Shown here piece after piece: positions 1 through 9,549 of a DNA stretch of 64,000 nucleotides (the stretch's first letter is position 1; each line of letters begins with the position of its first letter). This DNA is from Methanoplanus limicola DSM 2279. GTDB lineage: Archaea; Halobacteriota; Methanomicrobia; Methanomicrobiales; Methanomicrobiaceae. The position numbers and the translations under genes were made by a program. The notes beneath the pieces are model-generated. The model was given only the letters and a program-made list of their open reading frames with translations. It ran no database searches and had not been told where the DNA came from. The stretch covers positions 1,152,077 through 1,216,076 of the forward strand of contig NZ_CM001436.1 in assembly GCF_000243255.1 (NCBI RefSeq), read 5' to 3'.

Positions 1-1
1 C

Positions 2-661
2 ACCTGGAATTATACGCAGGAGCGTCCTTACAAAGGAGATACTCTTCAGGAATCACGCCGCCTTTACATTCATTATTACTACAACATCGACCGGGCAGCC
101 GAAGATGAGAAAAACTTCGACCGTAAGCTAATTGCACTAAAAAAAGAACTGGAATCAGGAGAGCGTGTTCCAGGACACGCTAAACTTTACAAGCAGTACT
201 TCATTACCAAAACAACACCTAAGAGAGGAACAAAGGCACAGATTATTGATGAAAATGTCATCAAAGCCAAGCGATATTTTGGGTTTTTTGCTCTGATTAC
301 CAATGAAAAGATGGATGCAGTAACTGCTCTTGAACTCTACCGCAACAAAGATGTGGTTGAAAAGGCCTTTGGAAATCTCAAAGAACGCCTGAATATGCGC
401 CGTACACTCGTTTCTTCAGAACAGAGCCTTGATGGGAAACTGTTTGTGCAGTTTGTGGCACTGATCTACTTATCTTATCTCAAAAAGCAGATGCAGGATC
501 ATAACCTTTTCAGGAATTACACATTGCCTGGTATGTTGGACAAACTGGATGTCATCGAGTGTTTTGAACAACCAGGAAAATCTCTCAGAGTGGGTGAGAT
601 ACTCGATAAACAGGAGCAGCTGTACCGGGACCTGGGGGTGACACCACCCACATCGTTATGA
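2..661 (+). CDS. IS4/IS1634-type transposase, C-terminal part
   Basis: DDE transposase that would cut and join the ends of an insertion sequence. The frame is open from the first bases of the window, so about 220 C-terminal residues are visible and the N-terminus lies outside. The stretch LYRNKDVVEKAF followed by GNLKERL fits the IS4 Y-(2)-R-(3)-E-(6)-K signature, with Lys in place of Arg; its Glu would be the last acidic catalytic residue. The stop at 659-661 is followed directly by a GGGAATCCAGG-containing sequence that may belong to the element end. No inverted terminal repeat can be paired because the left end is missing. Family assignment is from motif and length. Whether the complete copy is active cannot be judged here. 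Confidence 0.8.
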   Translation, partial: TWNYTQERPYKGDTLQESRRLYIHYYYNIDRAAEDEKNFDRKLIALKKELESGERVPGHAKLYKQYFITKTTPKRGTKAQIIDENVIKAKRYFGFFALITNEKMDAVTALELYRNKDVVEKAFGNLKERLNMRRTLVSSEQSLDGKLFVQFVALIYLSYLKKQMQDHNLFRNYTLPGMLDKLDVIECFEQPGKSLRVGEILDKQEQLYRDLGVTPPTSL

Positions 662-678
662 ATGGGCGGGAATCCAGG
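661..678 (+). repeat. 18-nt sequence shared with 21362-21379, possible IS end
   Basis: AATGGGCGGGAATCCAGG directly follows the transposase stop codon. The same string with one mismatch (G to T at position 8) occurs at 21362-21379, next to a broken gene. It may be part of an insertion-sequence right end. A chance match of this length within 64 kb is unlikely but not excluded. Confidence 0.35.
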
Positions 679-809
679 TTATAGTGTGTAGACAGCACTG
701 AAAAAAATTTGTCCACATTGAATAAACAAACTCAAGCAAAATCCATACCGACCTGAGGCAGATAAAACCTCTGTATTTCCTGACCGACAATGACAATAAG
801 GGCACAATT

Positions 810-1487
810 ATGAAATTATCTTTTAAAAATGTTGTATTATTTGGGATGATATTCTGTATTATTACATTATCATCAGGATGTATAGATGAAACAGATTATG
901 CCTCATACCAAAACAATAACCAGGATTATCAAAAAGTTGAGTCTGACTGTCCGGAGGACTACGTACCATCACTGTATAGTGACGCATGCCAGTCATTTCT
1001 TAAAAATGGTTCATGGGTGCCCACATTAATTTTTGATTCAGATGTTTCAGACAGTTCTATTAAAGCAGTTATGGAGCGGTATTTTGGGGAATATGATAAT
1101 GAATGGCGAATCTTTAATTTTTCCTCAGATTTTCCATACTATCTGAAATCACCTAAAGAAAAATACAATTACTATACGTCCCAGATTAAGGAAAACTGGG
1201 AATTATGTTTAAACTGCCATTACGGCTGTTATGATGAGGGAATTATCTCTTTTGAAAAAGAAAGGGGAGATTATGTAATACTTGGACTTAATAACTGCCG
1301 TATAAAGTATAAGAACTGTTTTGAAGAGATGAAAAAAGCAGGGATTCCGGTAAAGAAAACAAAATGTGCATTTCCAAGGAAATACAGAACAAATAATTCA
1401 GATGTCGAAATGATCAATCTGCTGAAAGAAATAGACAAAGATGAAGAGGTTCTTTTCGTTATGAAGTCATATATCAACGACAGATAA
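810..1487 (+). CDS. Cysteine-rich predicted lipoprotein
   Basis: I do not recognise a family. The N-terminus is a lipoprotein signal: a short Lys-containing head, a hydrophobic run of about 15 residues, then LSSGC with Cys24 as the lipidated residue. The mature part has many Cys (CPEDY, DACQ, the CLNCHYGC cluster, NNCRIKYKNC), suggesting disulfides or metal binding outside the membrane. It starts at ATG 810, about 150 bp after the transposase, and its codon use is A/T-rich. It stands alone, with the next genes on the opposite strand. It may be an accessory gene next to the insertion sequence. Function unknown. Confidence 0.65.
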   Translation: MKLSFKNVVLFGMIFCIITLSSGCIDETDYASYQNNNQDYQKVESDCPEDYVPSLYSDACQSFLKNGSWVPTLIFDSDVSDSSIKAVMERYFGEYDNEWRIFNFSSDFPYYLKSPKEKYNYYTSQIKENWELCLNCHYGCYDEGIISFEKERGDYVILGLNNCRIKYKNCFEEMKKAGIPVKKTKCAFPRKYRTNNSDVEMINLLKEIDKDEEVLFVMKSYINDR

Positions 1488-1577
1488 TATTATATCCTCT
1501 AATAATTCAGGGAATTTTCAAAAGGAGAGCAGAAAACTAATGAAATTCCTAATCATTTTTTAAACCCAAATGAATGG

Positions 1578-1781
1578 TCACCCTCTCGAAGCAGTGGTTA
1601 CAACATCATAATCAGCTTCCTCTGCCGGCTCATCCTCCGGTATAATTCTGCCGTTAAGCTCAATTATTACAGTATCCGGAATTATTCCACAGTTAAACAG
1701 GAGATCTGAAAGTGGAGTTCCTTCTTCAAACTCTGCCTCCTTTGTAATATTTTCTTTTGTTAATGTGAATTTACATCTCAT
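1578..1781 (-). CDS. ThiS/MoaD-like beta-grasp protein
   Basis: Small ubiquitin-like protein of 67 residues. The pattern of an N-terminal beta hairpin (KFTLTKENITKEAEF), a central LSDLLFNCGI helix, VIIELNGRIIPED and a final VVTTASRG matches the ThiS/MoaD sulfur-carrier fold. In ThiS-like carriers a C-terminal Gly-Gly is activated by an E1-like enzyme; here the protein ends in Arg-Gly, so only one terminal Gly is present. It may still be a carrier, or a relative that has lost the role. It lies 66 bp downstream of the acetyltransferase gene on the same strand, possibly co-transcribed. No E1-like or thiazole gene is nearby. Confidence 0.65.
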   Translation of the reverse strand: MRCKFTLTKENITKEAEFEEGTPLSDLLFNCGIIPDTVIIELNGRIIPEDEPAEEADYDVVTTASRG

Positions 1782-1847
1782 ATTATCATCTTAGTTATAT
1801 TATCCCAGCCATTTTATCATGGCTATGCTATCTCAGCCCATATCATT

Positions 1848-2687
1848 TCATTTTACAGGTCTATTCATGATATTCTCAAAACGGCTGTTGCTTATCGGGT
1901 GGTGGCTGATAACCTTCCCGTTGTATATTATGCAGAAAGTCCCGAACGGGCAGGGTGACTGCTGAGCCCCCACGTGGCTCTTCAGGTCGATTAAAACCGG
2001 AGTTATGCCAAATTTTCCCTCAACCGTCTTCATAATCGCATTTACATTCTTGACTGAATACGGGCACTGGGGTGACCGGATGATCGTCAGACCTTCAGGA
2101 TATCCTGCCGCCTTTTCGCTTAAACCTTCCCTGAACTTTGGCAGTTTGGACCCAGGCAGTTCTGACACAGGGTGCTCTGAAAGGGACTTTAGCCCAGGAT
2201 TTTCTGAATATTCATCAAATCTCAGGACAAGCAGTTCAAAATCAGGTTTTGCCGTATCTGCGACAGTAAACCCGGACTTAATGAAAATATCCTTCTTCGC
2301 CATAAAAGAGCCATTTCTTGTCACAACTGCAACGCCATTCATATTATGACTCTCTGCGTCTCTTATGCACTCATTAATCAGTGCAGAACCATATCCCTTA
2401 CCTTTATACTCCTTCTTAAATCCGGTAAATATGCAGTGAATAAACATATATCCGGCAGCGTCAACCGGGCGGTGGGCATAATCTCCGGGAATATACTCAA
2501 TCATCCCCTGATAACCGCCCTTTTCAGATACAAGGGCTTTAATCCTAAGGCCCTTAGGATAATATTCCTCATACCATGCAATTTTTCGCCGGAGTTCCTC
2601 ATGCTTATTTACGTCTTTATAACCGCAGACACCATATAAAGAAATATTTTCAGGGGTAAGACTGATAATCCGGATTTCGTCTTCCAT
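1848..2687 (-). CDS. GNAT N-acetyltransferase with YoaP-like C-terminal domain
   Basis: Residues 1 to about 160 form a GNAT acetyltransferase: the acetyl-CoA loop is visible as KKEYKGKGYGSALI, followed by AVVTRNGSFMAKKDIFIKSGF. The C-terminal part (about 200-279) resembles the YoaP/thioredoxin-like extension, with SPQCPYSVKNV and a second CPFGTFC. The first motif is CPYS rather than CPYC, so a classical dithiol active site is not present. The substrate is unknown. The gene is monocistronic or followed by the ThiS-like gene. Start at ATG 2687. The domain fusion is known in this family; the biological role is not established from the sequence. Confidence 0.75.
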   Translation of the reverse strand: MEDEIRIISLTPENISLYGVCGYKDVNKHEELRRKIAWYEEYYPKGLRIKALVSEKGGYQGMIEYIPGDYAHRPVDAAGYMFIHCIFTGFKKEYKGKGYGSALINECIRDAESHNMNGVAVVTRNGSFMAKKDIFIKSGFTVADTAKPDFELLVLRFDEYSENPGLKSLSEHPVSELPGSKLPKFREGLSEKAAGYPEGLTIIRSPQCPYSVKNVNAIMKTVEGKFGITPVLIDLKSHVGAQQSPCPFGTFCIIYNGKVISHHPISNSRFENIMNRPVK

Positions 2688-2766
2688 TTATCTAATTATT
2701 ACATGAGAGAAGTATCATACTTTGCCATTCCGATTAATGTCAGAATATCAGAAACTAATCTCACAG

Positions 2767-3537
2767 TTACAAACTGGATTTTGAACTCTTAATTTCCTTT
2801 ATATTTTTCAGAATTGTCCTTGACTGGTATACTGCATGGATATCATTTGAGAGAAACACCCCCTCAAGAATTCCGTTTCTCTCAAATACAAGCAGAGATT
2901 CATGCCGGTCGGTATAGATGACAAGCTTAATTGTGCTGATCTCCGTTACTTCTGACGGTGGAGAAAAAAAGGCAGAATTAATATCCTTATCACCAAGATA
3001 ACACTTTACACGGAGTTTTCCTGCGGTTTCCACATTACTTACAACAGGATATACCGGAATTCGTTTCTGAGTGCGTATAATTTCCGCTGAGAACTTCTCT
3101 AAGAATGATAAATCATTGCAGAGAATTATCATTTCAGATTTAGCTCTTGCAAAACTAAGCCGGATCTGCTTATCTATTGACCACGCAGTTCTAAGTTCAT
3201 AAGCCTGCAATACCTGTTCCGGCCTCTCTTTTTCAAAATTCTGAAGCCTTGTGCTGAGTCTGTCAAGAAATATCAGTTTTTCACGCTTAAGCCTGTCAAA
3301 CGTCCGGGAAACATCCGTTGCACTGTATCTTGCAGGGTTATCAGATGAAGAATTAACAAACCCCTTTTCGATCAGGGCATTCAGGGTTTCATATACTCTT
3401 CCACGCGGGATATTTGTGATCTCGTGAACTTCACGTGCACTGGCCACCCGCAGAGCGAGAAGAACTGTATATGTCTTCGCCTCATATTCACTCATACCCA
3501 GTTTATTTAATTCAGGAATAAGTGATTCATCTATCAT
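2767..3537 (-). CDS. TrmB-family transcriptional regulator
   Basis: The N-terminal winged helix (about residues 8-75: LNKLGMSEYEAKTYTVLLAL, then IPRGRVYETLNALIEKGFV) is the typical TrmB DNA-binding domain. It is followed by a coiled segment and a C-terminal effector domain. TrmB proteins control sugar transport or metabolism, but more distant members sense other ligands, so the ligand here is open. The gene is divergent from an MFS transporter, and the 115-bp gap contains a perfect 8-4-8 palindrome, so local control of the transporter and itself is likely (inference). Confidence 0.85.
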   Translation of the reverse strand: MIDESLIPELNKLGMSEYEAKTYTVLLALRVASAREVHEITNIPRGRVYETLNALIEKGFVNSSSDNPARYSATDVSRTFDRLKREKLIFLDRLSTRLQNFEKERPEQVLQAYELRTAWSIDKQIRLSFARAKSEMIILCNDLSFLEKFSAEIIRTQKRIPVYPVVSNVETAGKLRVKCYLGDKDINSAFFSPPSEVTEISTIKLVIYTDRHESLLVFERNGILEGVFLSNDIHAVYQSRTILKNIKEIKSSKSSL

Positions 3538-3601
3538 AACAAAAACCCCGGAATAAGAATTAATTACTGAATAATATCTGCCGGAAGTCTATTTATCCTG
3601 T

Positions 3602-3621
3602 TGCTCCTGACACCAGGAGCA
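3602..3621. promoter_or_regulatory. Palindromic operator candidate between TrmB and MFS genes
   Basis: TGCTCCTG-ACAC-CAGGAGCA is a perfect 8-bp inverted repeat with a 4-bp spacer. It lies between the divergent genes, just after an AT-rich TATA-like stretch (CTATTTAT near 3590) and about 30 bp before the preferred ATG of the transporter. Location and symmetry suit a TrmB-type repressor site. It could also form an mRNA hairpin in the leader. Confidence 0.5.
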
Positions 3622-3651
3622 CCACATATTTATCAAAATAATTCTGAATGT

Positions 3652-5001
3652 ATGGGAATGCAAAACTCAATATTTAACTCCATTTTCAAACCAGTGAAAT
3701 TTCAGCCCACAAAATGGACTCTGGTGTTTCTGCTTGCGTCTGCGATGCTCATATTAATGGGCGGCGCAGCAGTCGCACCTGCGCTCCCGTTAATCAGTGA
3801 AGCATTTCCTGATTGTTCCGAGGCTTTAGTTTCATTAATTGTAACACTCCCGTCACTTGCAATTGCCATTACCGGTTTTTTTATCGGCGGCCTGTCAGAC
3901 AGAATTGGAAGACTGCCCATACTCTCTGCATCCCTCTTAATATTCTCAGTTGCAGGAGCATCCGGTTTCTTTCTTAATTCGCTTCCGGCAATCCTTGCAG
4001 GAAGATTTATTCTGGGTATAGGAATTGCAGGCATTACCACCACAACAACCGCCCTTATAACAGACTATTATTCCGGAATGACACGCACAAAAGTTCTCGG
4101 ATATCAGGGAGCCTCAATGGGTGCAGGTGTTTTAATCCTTGAAACCAGCGGAGGATTTCTTGCAGGAATCTCCTGGAGACTTTCATTTCTGATATATCTC
4201 ATAGGTCTTGTGATACTTATCGGTGTCCTTGCAACAATGAAAGAGCCACTGAGAGAACAAAAAACATTCTTACATGAATCCACAGATAAAAGCACAGCAG
4301 AAACCGGGAAAGACGCAATACAGAGAGAGAAGGGATTAATAAAACCCAACAGAAAAAGAGAAAGTAATACCAGACCAGTTTGTGAAATCCTTTCGGTCTA
4401 TATCACACTTTTCCTGAGTATGGTTATGTTCTTTTTACTGCCGACAAAACTCCCCTACCTTATACCGGATATTCTTACCACAATGGATCTTTCTGAAACC
4501 GGAGGGATCTTTGCAAACCCCGCATTACTCAGCGGTATGTTTCTCGGAGTAGTCGGTCTGGTCTCAGCCCTTATGGGAGTTTTTTACTGGAAAATTGCAG
4601 TACATATGCACAAAAACTTAATTCTTGTCCTGACATATTTCATGCTTTGTGCCGGATTTATTACACTCGGATTATCTCATTCACTGCCGGTAGCCGGAAT
4701 AGCAGTAGTAATTATAGGCATTGGAAACGGCCTTATGATACCAACACTTTTAAACTGGCTGACATCAGTTACACCAATGGCAGTTATGGGGAGAATAATG
4801 GGAGGATATTCAGTATCACTCAATCTGGGACAGTTCGCATCATCTCTGATCATAGTGCCGGTCTTTGCAGTTGTAGGGACATACTCCGGCCTGTATCTGG
4901 CATTCAGCATTCTGGCGGCACTCCTCACTGTTGTTTATCTTATAGCCTACCTGAAAACAAGAGCTTTGAATCTCGCAGAACCCAGCCCCGTCCGGAATTA
5001 A
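3652..5001 (+). CDS. Major facilitator superfamily transporter
   Basis: Polytopic membrane protein of 449 residues with about 12 hydrophobic segments and the MFS loop motif GGLSDRIGRLPIL between segments 2 and 3. A long charged cytoplasmic loop (about residues 205-250) separates the two halves. An upstream TTG (3601) is in frame but lies in the palindrome; ATG 3652 gives a normal N-terminus and is preferred. It probably exports small molecules or drugs; the substrate is unknown. It is divergent from a TrmB regulator that may control it, and it converges with ilvC through a small hairpin. Confidence 0.85.
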   Translation: MGMQNSIFNSIFKPVKFQPTKWTLVFLLASAMLILMGGAAVAPALPLISEAFPDCSEALVSLIVTLPSLAIAITGFFIGGLSDRIGRLPILSASLLIFSVAGASGFFLNSLPAILAGRFILGIGIAGITTTTTALITDYYSGMTRTKVLGYQGASMGAGVLILETSGGFLAGISWRLSFLIYLIGLVILIGVLATMKEPLREQKTFLHESTDKSTAETGKDAIQREKGLIKPNRKRESNTRPVCEILSVYITLFLSMVMFFLLPTKLPYLIPDILTTMDLSETGGIFANPALLSGMFLGVVGLVSALMGVFYWKIAVHMHKNLILVLTYFMLCAGFITLGLSHSLPVAGIAVVIIGIGNGLMIPTLLNWLTSVTPMAVMGRIMGGYSVSLNLGQFASSLIIVPVFAVVGTYSGLYLAFSILAALLTVVYLIAYLKTRALNLAEPSPVRN

Positions 5002-5012
5002 AAAAATCATTC

Positions 5013-5034
5013 CCCGGTTCCAAATCAAACCGGG
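5013..5034. terminator. Hairpin between convergent MFS and ilvC genes
   Basis: CCCGGTT and AACCGGG form a 7-bp stem with an 8-nt loop in the short gap between two convergent genes. No strong T-tract follows on either strand, so it may be a bidirectional terminator or a stabilising 3-prime hairpin. Confidence 0.4.
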
Positions 5035-5087
5035 ATCTGGTTTAAATCTGAGATTTAATAGGATTATGGTGATATAAAAAGAGGAAT

Positions 5088-6233
<1,146 letters not shown>

Positions 6234-7757
6234 TTATTTCAGGACCTGACCGGAATCCGCAGATCCTGCTAAGCCTGGTTCTCTGTTTGCACGATATACA
6301 AGGTTCAGTGCATTCACCATCGCCTCTACCGAGGCCAGGACAATATCACTGTTTGTAGCAGACGAGTCAAATACTCTTCCGCGACTGTCCTCAACTGCAA
6401 TGGTAACACAGCCGATTGCATCTGTACCGCCGGATATTGCCTCAACCTGATAGGACTTCAGCTCAACGGGCTTTGGTATAATGCCCATCAGCGCATTCAT
6501 GGCAGCATCAACAGGGCCATCACCCGTGCTTGAACAGACCTTCTCCTTACCATAGACAAACGCCCTGACACTGGCAGTCGGAATCGCATGTATGCCTGTG
6601 AATATTGAGATGTCATCGATTTCAATCGCCTTTTCGGATACATCCGAATCCATAACCGTATCGGCAATCTGGAAGAGGTCGTTGTCAGTGACCTTCTTAC
6701 CCCTCCCGGAGATCTCCTTCATCCTTCTGACAATCTCTTCAAGTTCTTTGTCATCCGGATTTATGCCTGCATCAACGAGAGTCTGCCTTACGGCATGGCT
6801 GCCGGCGTGCTTTCCGAGTTTAAACCTCCTCCTGTGGCCGACCATCTCAGGAGTCATAATTCCCGGCTCGAAAGTTCCCGGATTTGAGAGCACACCATGG
6901 GAGTGTATGCCGCTTTCATGTGAGAAGGCATTATCACCCACAACCGGCTGAACCGGCGGTACGGCGATTCCTGAGAACCGCGATACAAGCCTTGAGGTCT
7001 CAACCAGTTTTTCGGTTACAATTCCGGTCTTAATCCCGTAAATCGCCTCCATAATCATCACAGTCTGGGAGATGTCGGCATTTCCGGCACGTTCACCGAT
7101 CCCGTTCACAGTCACCTGGACCTGATCTGCACCTGCCTCAACCGCAGATACGGTATTGGCAACGGCAAGACCAAAGTCATTGTGGCAGTGGACATCAATC
7201 CGGCAGTTAACGTGCTCACGGACAGCAGAGACCATATCCTTCATCGCAGTAGGAGTAAAAATTCCGACAGTGTCCGGAATATTTACAATCTCGGCACCGG
7301 CACCCGATGCGGTGGAATAAACCTCAATAAGGTCTTTAATTCCCGTTCTTGTGGCATCCATCGCAGAGAACATCACACGATCGCACTTTGAGGCGGCATA
7401 ACGGACAATATCATCGGTTATTTCCACTACCTGCGGGTGTGTTTTTTTAATCGTATGAATTCTCTGTATCTCCGAAGTAGGGATGAATACATGCACCATG
7501 TCAACTCCGGCATCAACGCACCTGTCAACATCGCCTTTTACAGAACGTGCAAGTCCGCATATCGGAGCACCGGTATCTGCCTCAACAATACGTCGGACAT
7601 TATCAAATTCCGCGTCAGAAGAAGCCGGAAAACCTGCTTCAATCATTGAAACACCGATATCGGAGAGACGGCGGGCGATCTCTATCTTCTGATCAATCGT
7701 AAATGAAACTCCGGGAGTCTGTTCTCCATCCCTGAGTGTCGTATCAAAAACTGACAC
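6234..7757 (-). CDS. leuA: 2-isopropylmalate synthase
   Basis: Condenses acetyl-CoA with 2-oxoisovalerate, the first step to leucine. The TIM-barrel has FDTTLRDGEQTPGV at the N-terminus, the metal-binding HCHNDFGLA and the NGIGERAGN loop; residues about 380-500 form the LeuA allosteric domain that usually binds leucine. MIEAGFPASSDAEF and MVHVFIPTSEIQ favour LeuA over CimA among the methanogen paralogues. The start is GTG 7757; no ATG lies upstream before the in-frame stop. It is divergent from cimA, with a 274-bp gap rich in GGTGC dyads, and ilvC follows on the same strand. A homocitrate synthase (AksA) role is a less likely alternative. Confidence 0.85.
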   Translation of the reverse strand: MSVFDTTLRDGEQTPGVSFTIDQKIEIARRLSDIGVSMIEAGFPASSDAEFDNVRRIVEADTGAPICGLARSVKGDVDRCVDAGVDMVHVFIPTSEIQRIHTIKKTHPQVVEITDDIVRYAASKCDRVMFSAMDATRTGIKDLIEVYSTASGAGAEIVNIPDTVGIFTPTAMKDMVSAVREHVNCRIDVHCHNDFGLAVANTVSAVEAGADQVQVTVNGIGERAGNADISQTVMIMEAIYGIKTGIVTEKLVETSRLVSRFSGIAVPPVQPVVGDNAFSHESGIHSHGVLSNPGTFEPGIMTPEMVGHRRRFKLGKHAGSHAVRQTLVDAGINPDDKELEEIVRRMKEISGRGKKVTDNDLFQIADTVMDSDVSEKAIEIDDISIFTGIHAIPTASVRAFVYGKEKVCSSTGDGPVDAAMNALMGIIPKPVELKSYQVEAISGGTDAIGCVTIAVEDSRGRVFDSSATNSDIVLASVEAMVNALNLVYRANREPGLAGSADSGQVLK

Positions 7758-7890
7758 TTTCCTGTTCGCAAATTTAGTACCGAATAAGAAAGCGATCTGC
7801 CACTTGTGCAGTGACTTTCCCGGTCCCGAAATTATTCTGAGACATACAAATTAAAACGCACTAATAGATAATAAAACTTTGCCGAATTGC

Positions 7891-7898
7891 GGTGCACC
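7891..7898. promoter_or_regulatory. GGTGCACC dyad, operator candidate
   Basis: A perfect 8-bp palindrome inside the divergent leuA/cimA intergenic region. It is one of three GGTGC-type sites within 70 bp, so probably part of a regulator-binding array controlling one or both directions. Confidence 0.4.
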
Positions 7899-7920
7899 AC
7901 ACCAGAAAACATTACAAATA

Positions 7921-7936
7921 TGGTGCATGCGCACCA
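7921..7936. promoter_or_regulatory. TGGTGC-N4-GCACCA operator candidate
   Basis: TGGTGCATGCGCACCA is a perfect 6-4-6 inverted repeat located about 45 bp upstream of the cimA TATA box. A further half-site, TGGTGC, lies at 7953-7958. Upstream position suggests an activator or co-repressor site for the branched-chain amino acid genes (inference). Confidence 0.5.
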
Positions 7937-7980
7937 CACACCCCACAGCATCTGGTGCAAAAAATGCCTGACCCGGACAA

Positions 7981-7993
7981 ATTATATATATTA
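7981..7993 (+). promoter_or_regulatory. TATA box of the cimA-ilvBN-leuCDB operon
   Basis: ATTATATATATTA is a near-ideal archaeal TATA box. Transcription would start about 25 bp downstream, near 8012-8018, just before the GGGAG Shine-Dalgarno-like sequence at 8013-8017. Confidence 0.7.
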
Positions 7994-8031
7994 GGTTGAA
8001 CACTATCATAAGTGGGAGTGAAAACCTATGA

Positions 8032-9549
8032 GTGATTACTTTATTTTTCGATAAAAAAGAGATAAGATTTTTGGACACCACCCTGAGAGACGGGGAACAG
8101 ACGCCGGGAGTATCACTGACTCCGGAACAGAAGCTCGAAATCGCCACTGCACTCTCTGACATAGGTGTGAATGTCATTGAAGCTGGTTCTGCCATAGCAT
8201 CCGAAGGTGAAAGAGAAGCAATCAAACTGATCTCTGAGGCAGGTCTCCCTGCTGAATGTTGCACATATTCCAGAGCACGCACCGGAGATATAGATCTGGC
8301 AGTGGAAAGTGGTGCAGACTCGGTTCATCTTGTTATTCCGGTATCTGACCTGCACATTGAAAAGAAGATGGGCAAAACCCGTGATGAAGTCTTTAAAATG
8401 GCAATGGAGACTACAGAGTATGCCAAAGAGAGAGAGCTTATTGTTGAACTCTCCGGGGAGGATGCTTCAAGGGCAGATCAGGATTTCCTGAAAGGGCTTT
8501 TTAAAGCCGGAGTTGAACACGGGGCTGACAGACTATGCTTCTGTGACACTGTGGGCCTGATGACGCCCGAGAGAGTAAAGGATTACATACCAAAGCTTTG
8601 CTTTGCACCCCTCTCAATACACTGCCACAATGACCTCGGATTTGCACTGCCAAATACGGTTGCAGCACTTGGAGCAGGAGCATCATGTGCTCATGTGACA
8701 GTAAACGGGCTTGGAGAAAGAGCAGGAAACACCTCCTTTGAAGAACTTGTAATGTCGCTTGAGAAACTCTACGATTTCCGCACCGGAATTCAGACAGAAA
8801 AGCTTTACAAGCTCTCAACGCTTGTTTCAAGACTTACAAGGGTGCCTCTTGCGACAAACAAGCCGATAGTGGGTGCTATGGCATTCACACACGAGAGCGG
8901 AATCCATGCCCACGGCCTTATGAAGGACTCAGGGACCTACGAACCTATGCACCCTGAGACCGTCGGCAGGACGAGAAGGATAGTTCTGGGCAAGCATTCC
9001 GGTTCGGCATCCGTTCAGGCGGCGCTCACCGAACTTGGATATAAACCAAATGGGAAGCAGCTTGCAGAGATAGTAAAACGGATAAAGGAGCTCGGAGATT
9101 CCGGAATAAAAGTTAGTGATGCAGACGTTATGGCAATAGCAGACGCAGTAATGCTCCTTGAGTGCAGACCGGTTCTGAGTATGAAGCAGTTCACGGTTGT
9201 AAGCGGGAATACGGTCATACCAACAGCCTCGGTTACAATGTCTGTAAACGGCGAAGAGGTTACAGGCGCTTCAACAGGTACAGGCCCTGTAGATGCCGCA
9301 CTGAAAGTGCTTCAGCAGTCAGTCAGTGTCGGAGGTGACATCACACTTGAGGATTATCATGTGGATGCCATAACAGGCGGCACTGATGCTGTCGTTGACG
9401 TGACAGTCAAACTAAGCAGGGACGGAAGAGTAATAACATCCCGCGGTGCAAGAACAGATATAATAGAAGCAAGTGTTGAAGCAGTCCTTTCGGGGATGAA
9501 CAGACTTCTCAGGAGAGAAAATGAAGACAGGAGCACAGATACTGATTGA
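8032..9549 (+). CDS. cimA: (R)-citramalate synthase
   Basis: Condenses pyruvate with acetyl-CoA to citramalate, giving 2-oxobutyrate for isoleucine without threonine. Diagnostic CimA-like stretches are VIEAGSAIASEGEREAIKLI, ADSVHLVIPVSD and ELSGEDASRADQDF, with catalytic DTTLRDGEQTPGV, HCHNDLGFA and NGLGERAGN. A C-terminal regulatory domain (about 370-500) is present. The start is uncertain: the frame opens at GTG 8032, but ATG 8028 with better Shine-Dalgarno spacing lies in another frame and stops after eight codons. The gene overlaps ilvB by 29 nt and heads the operon. A LeuA role is the main alternative. Confidence 0.82.
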   Translation: MITLFFDKKEIRFLDTTLRDGEQTPGVSLTPEQKLEIATALSDIGVNVIEAGSAIASEGEREAIKLISEAGLPAECCTYSRARTGDIDLAVESGADSVHLVIPVSDLHIEKKMGKTRDEVFKMAMETTEYAKERELIVELSGEDASRADQDFLKGLFKAGVEHGADRLCFCDTVGLMTPERVKDYIPKLCFAPLSIHCHNDLGFALPNTVAALGAGASCAHVTVNGLGERAGNTSFEELVMSLEKLYDFRTGIQTEKLYKLSTLVSRLTRVPLATNKPIVGAMAFTHESGIHAHGLMKDSGTYEPMHPETVGRTRRIVLGKHSGSASVQAALTELGYKPNGKQLAEIVKRIKELGDSGIKVSDADVMAIADAVMLLECRPVLSMKQFTVVSGNTVIPTASVTMSVNGEEVTGASTGTGPVDAALKVLQQSVSVGGDITLEDYHVDAITGGTDAVVDVTVKLSRDGRVITSRGARTDIIEASVEAVLSGMNRLLRRENEDRSTDTD

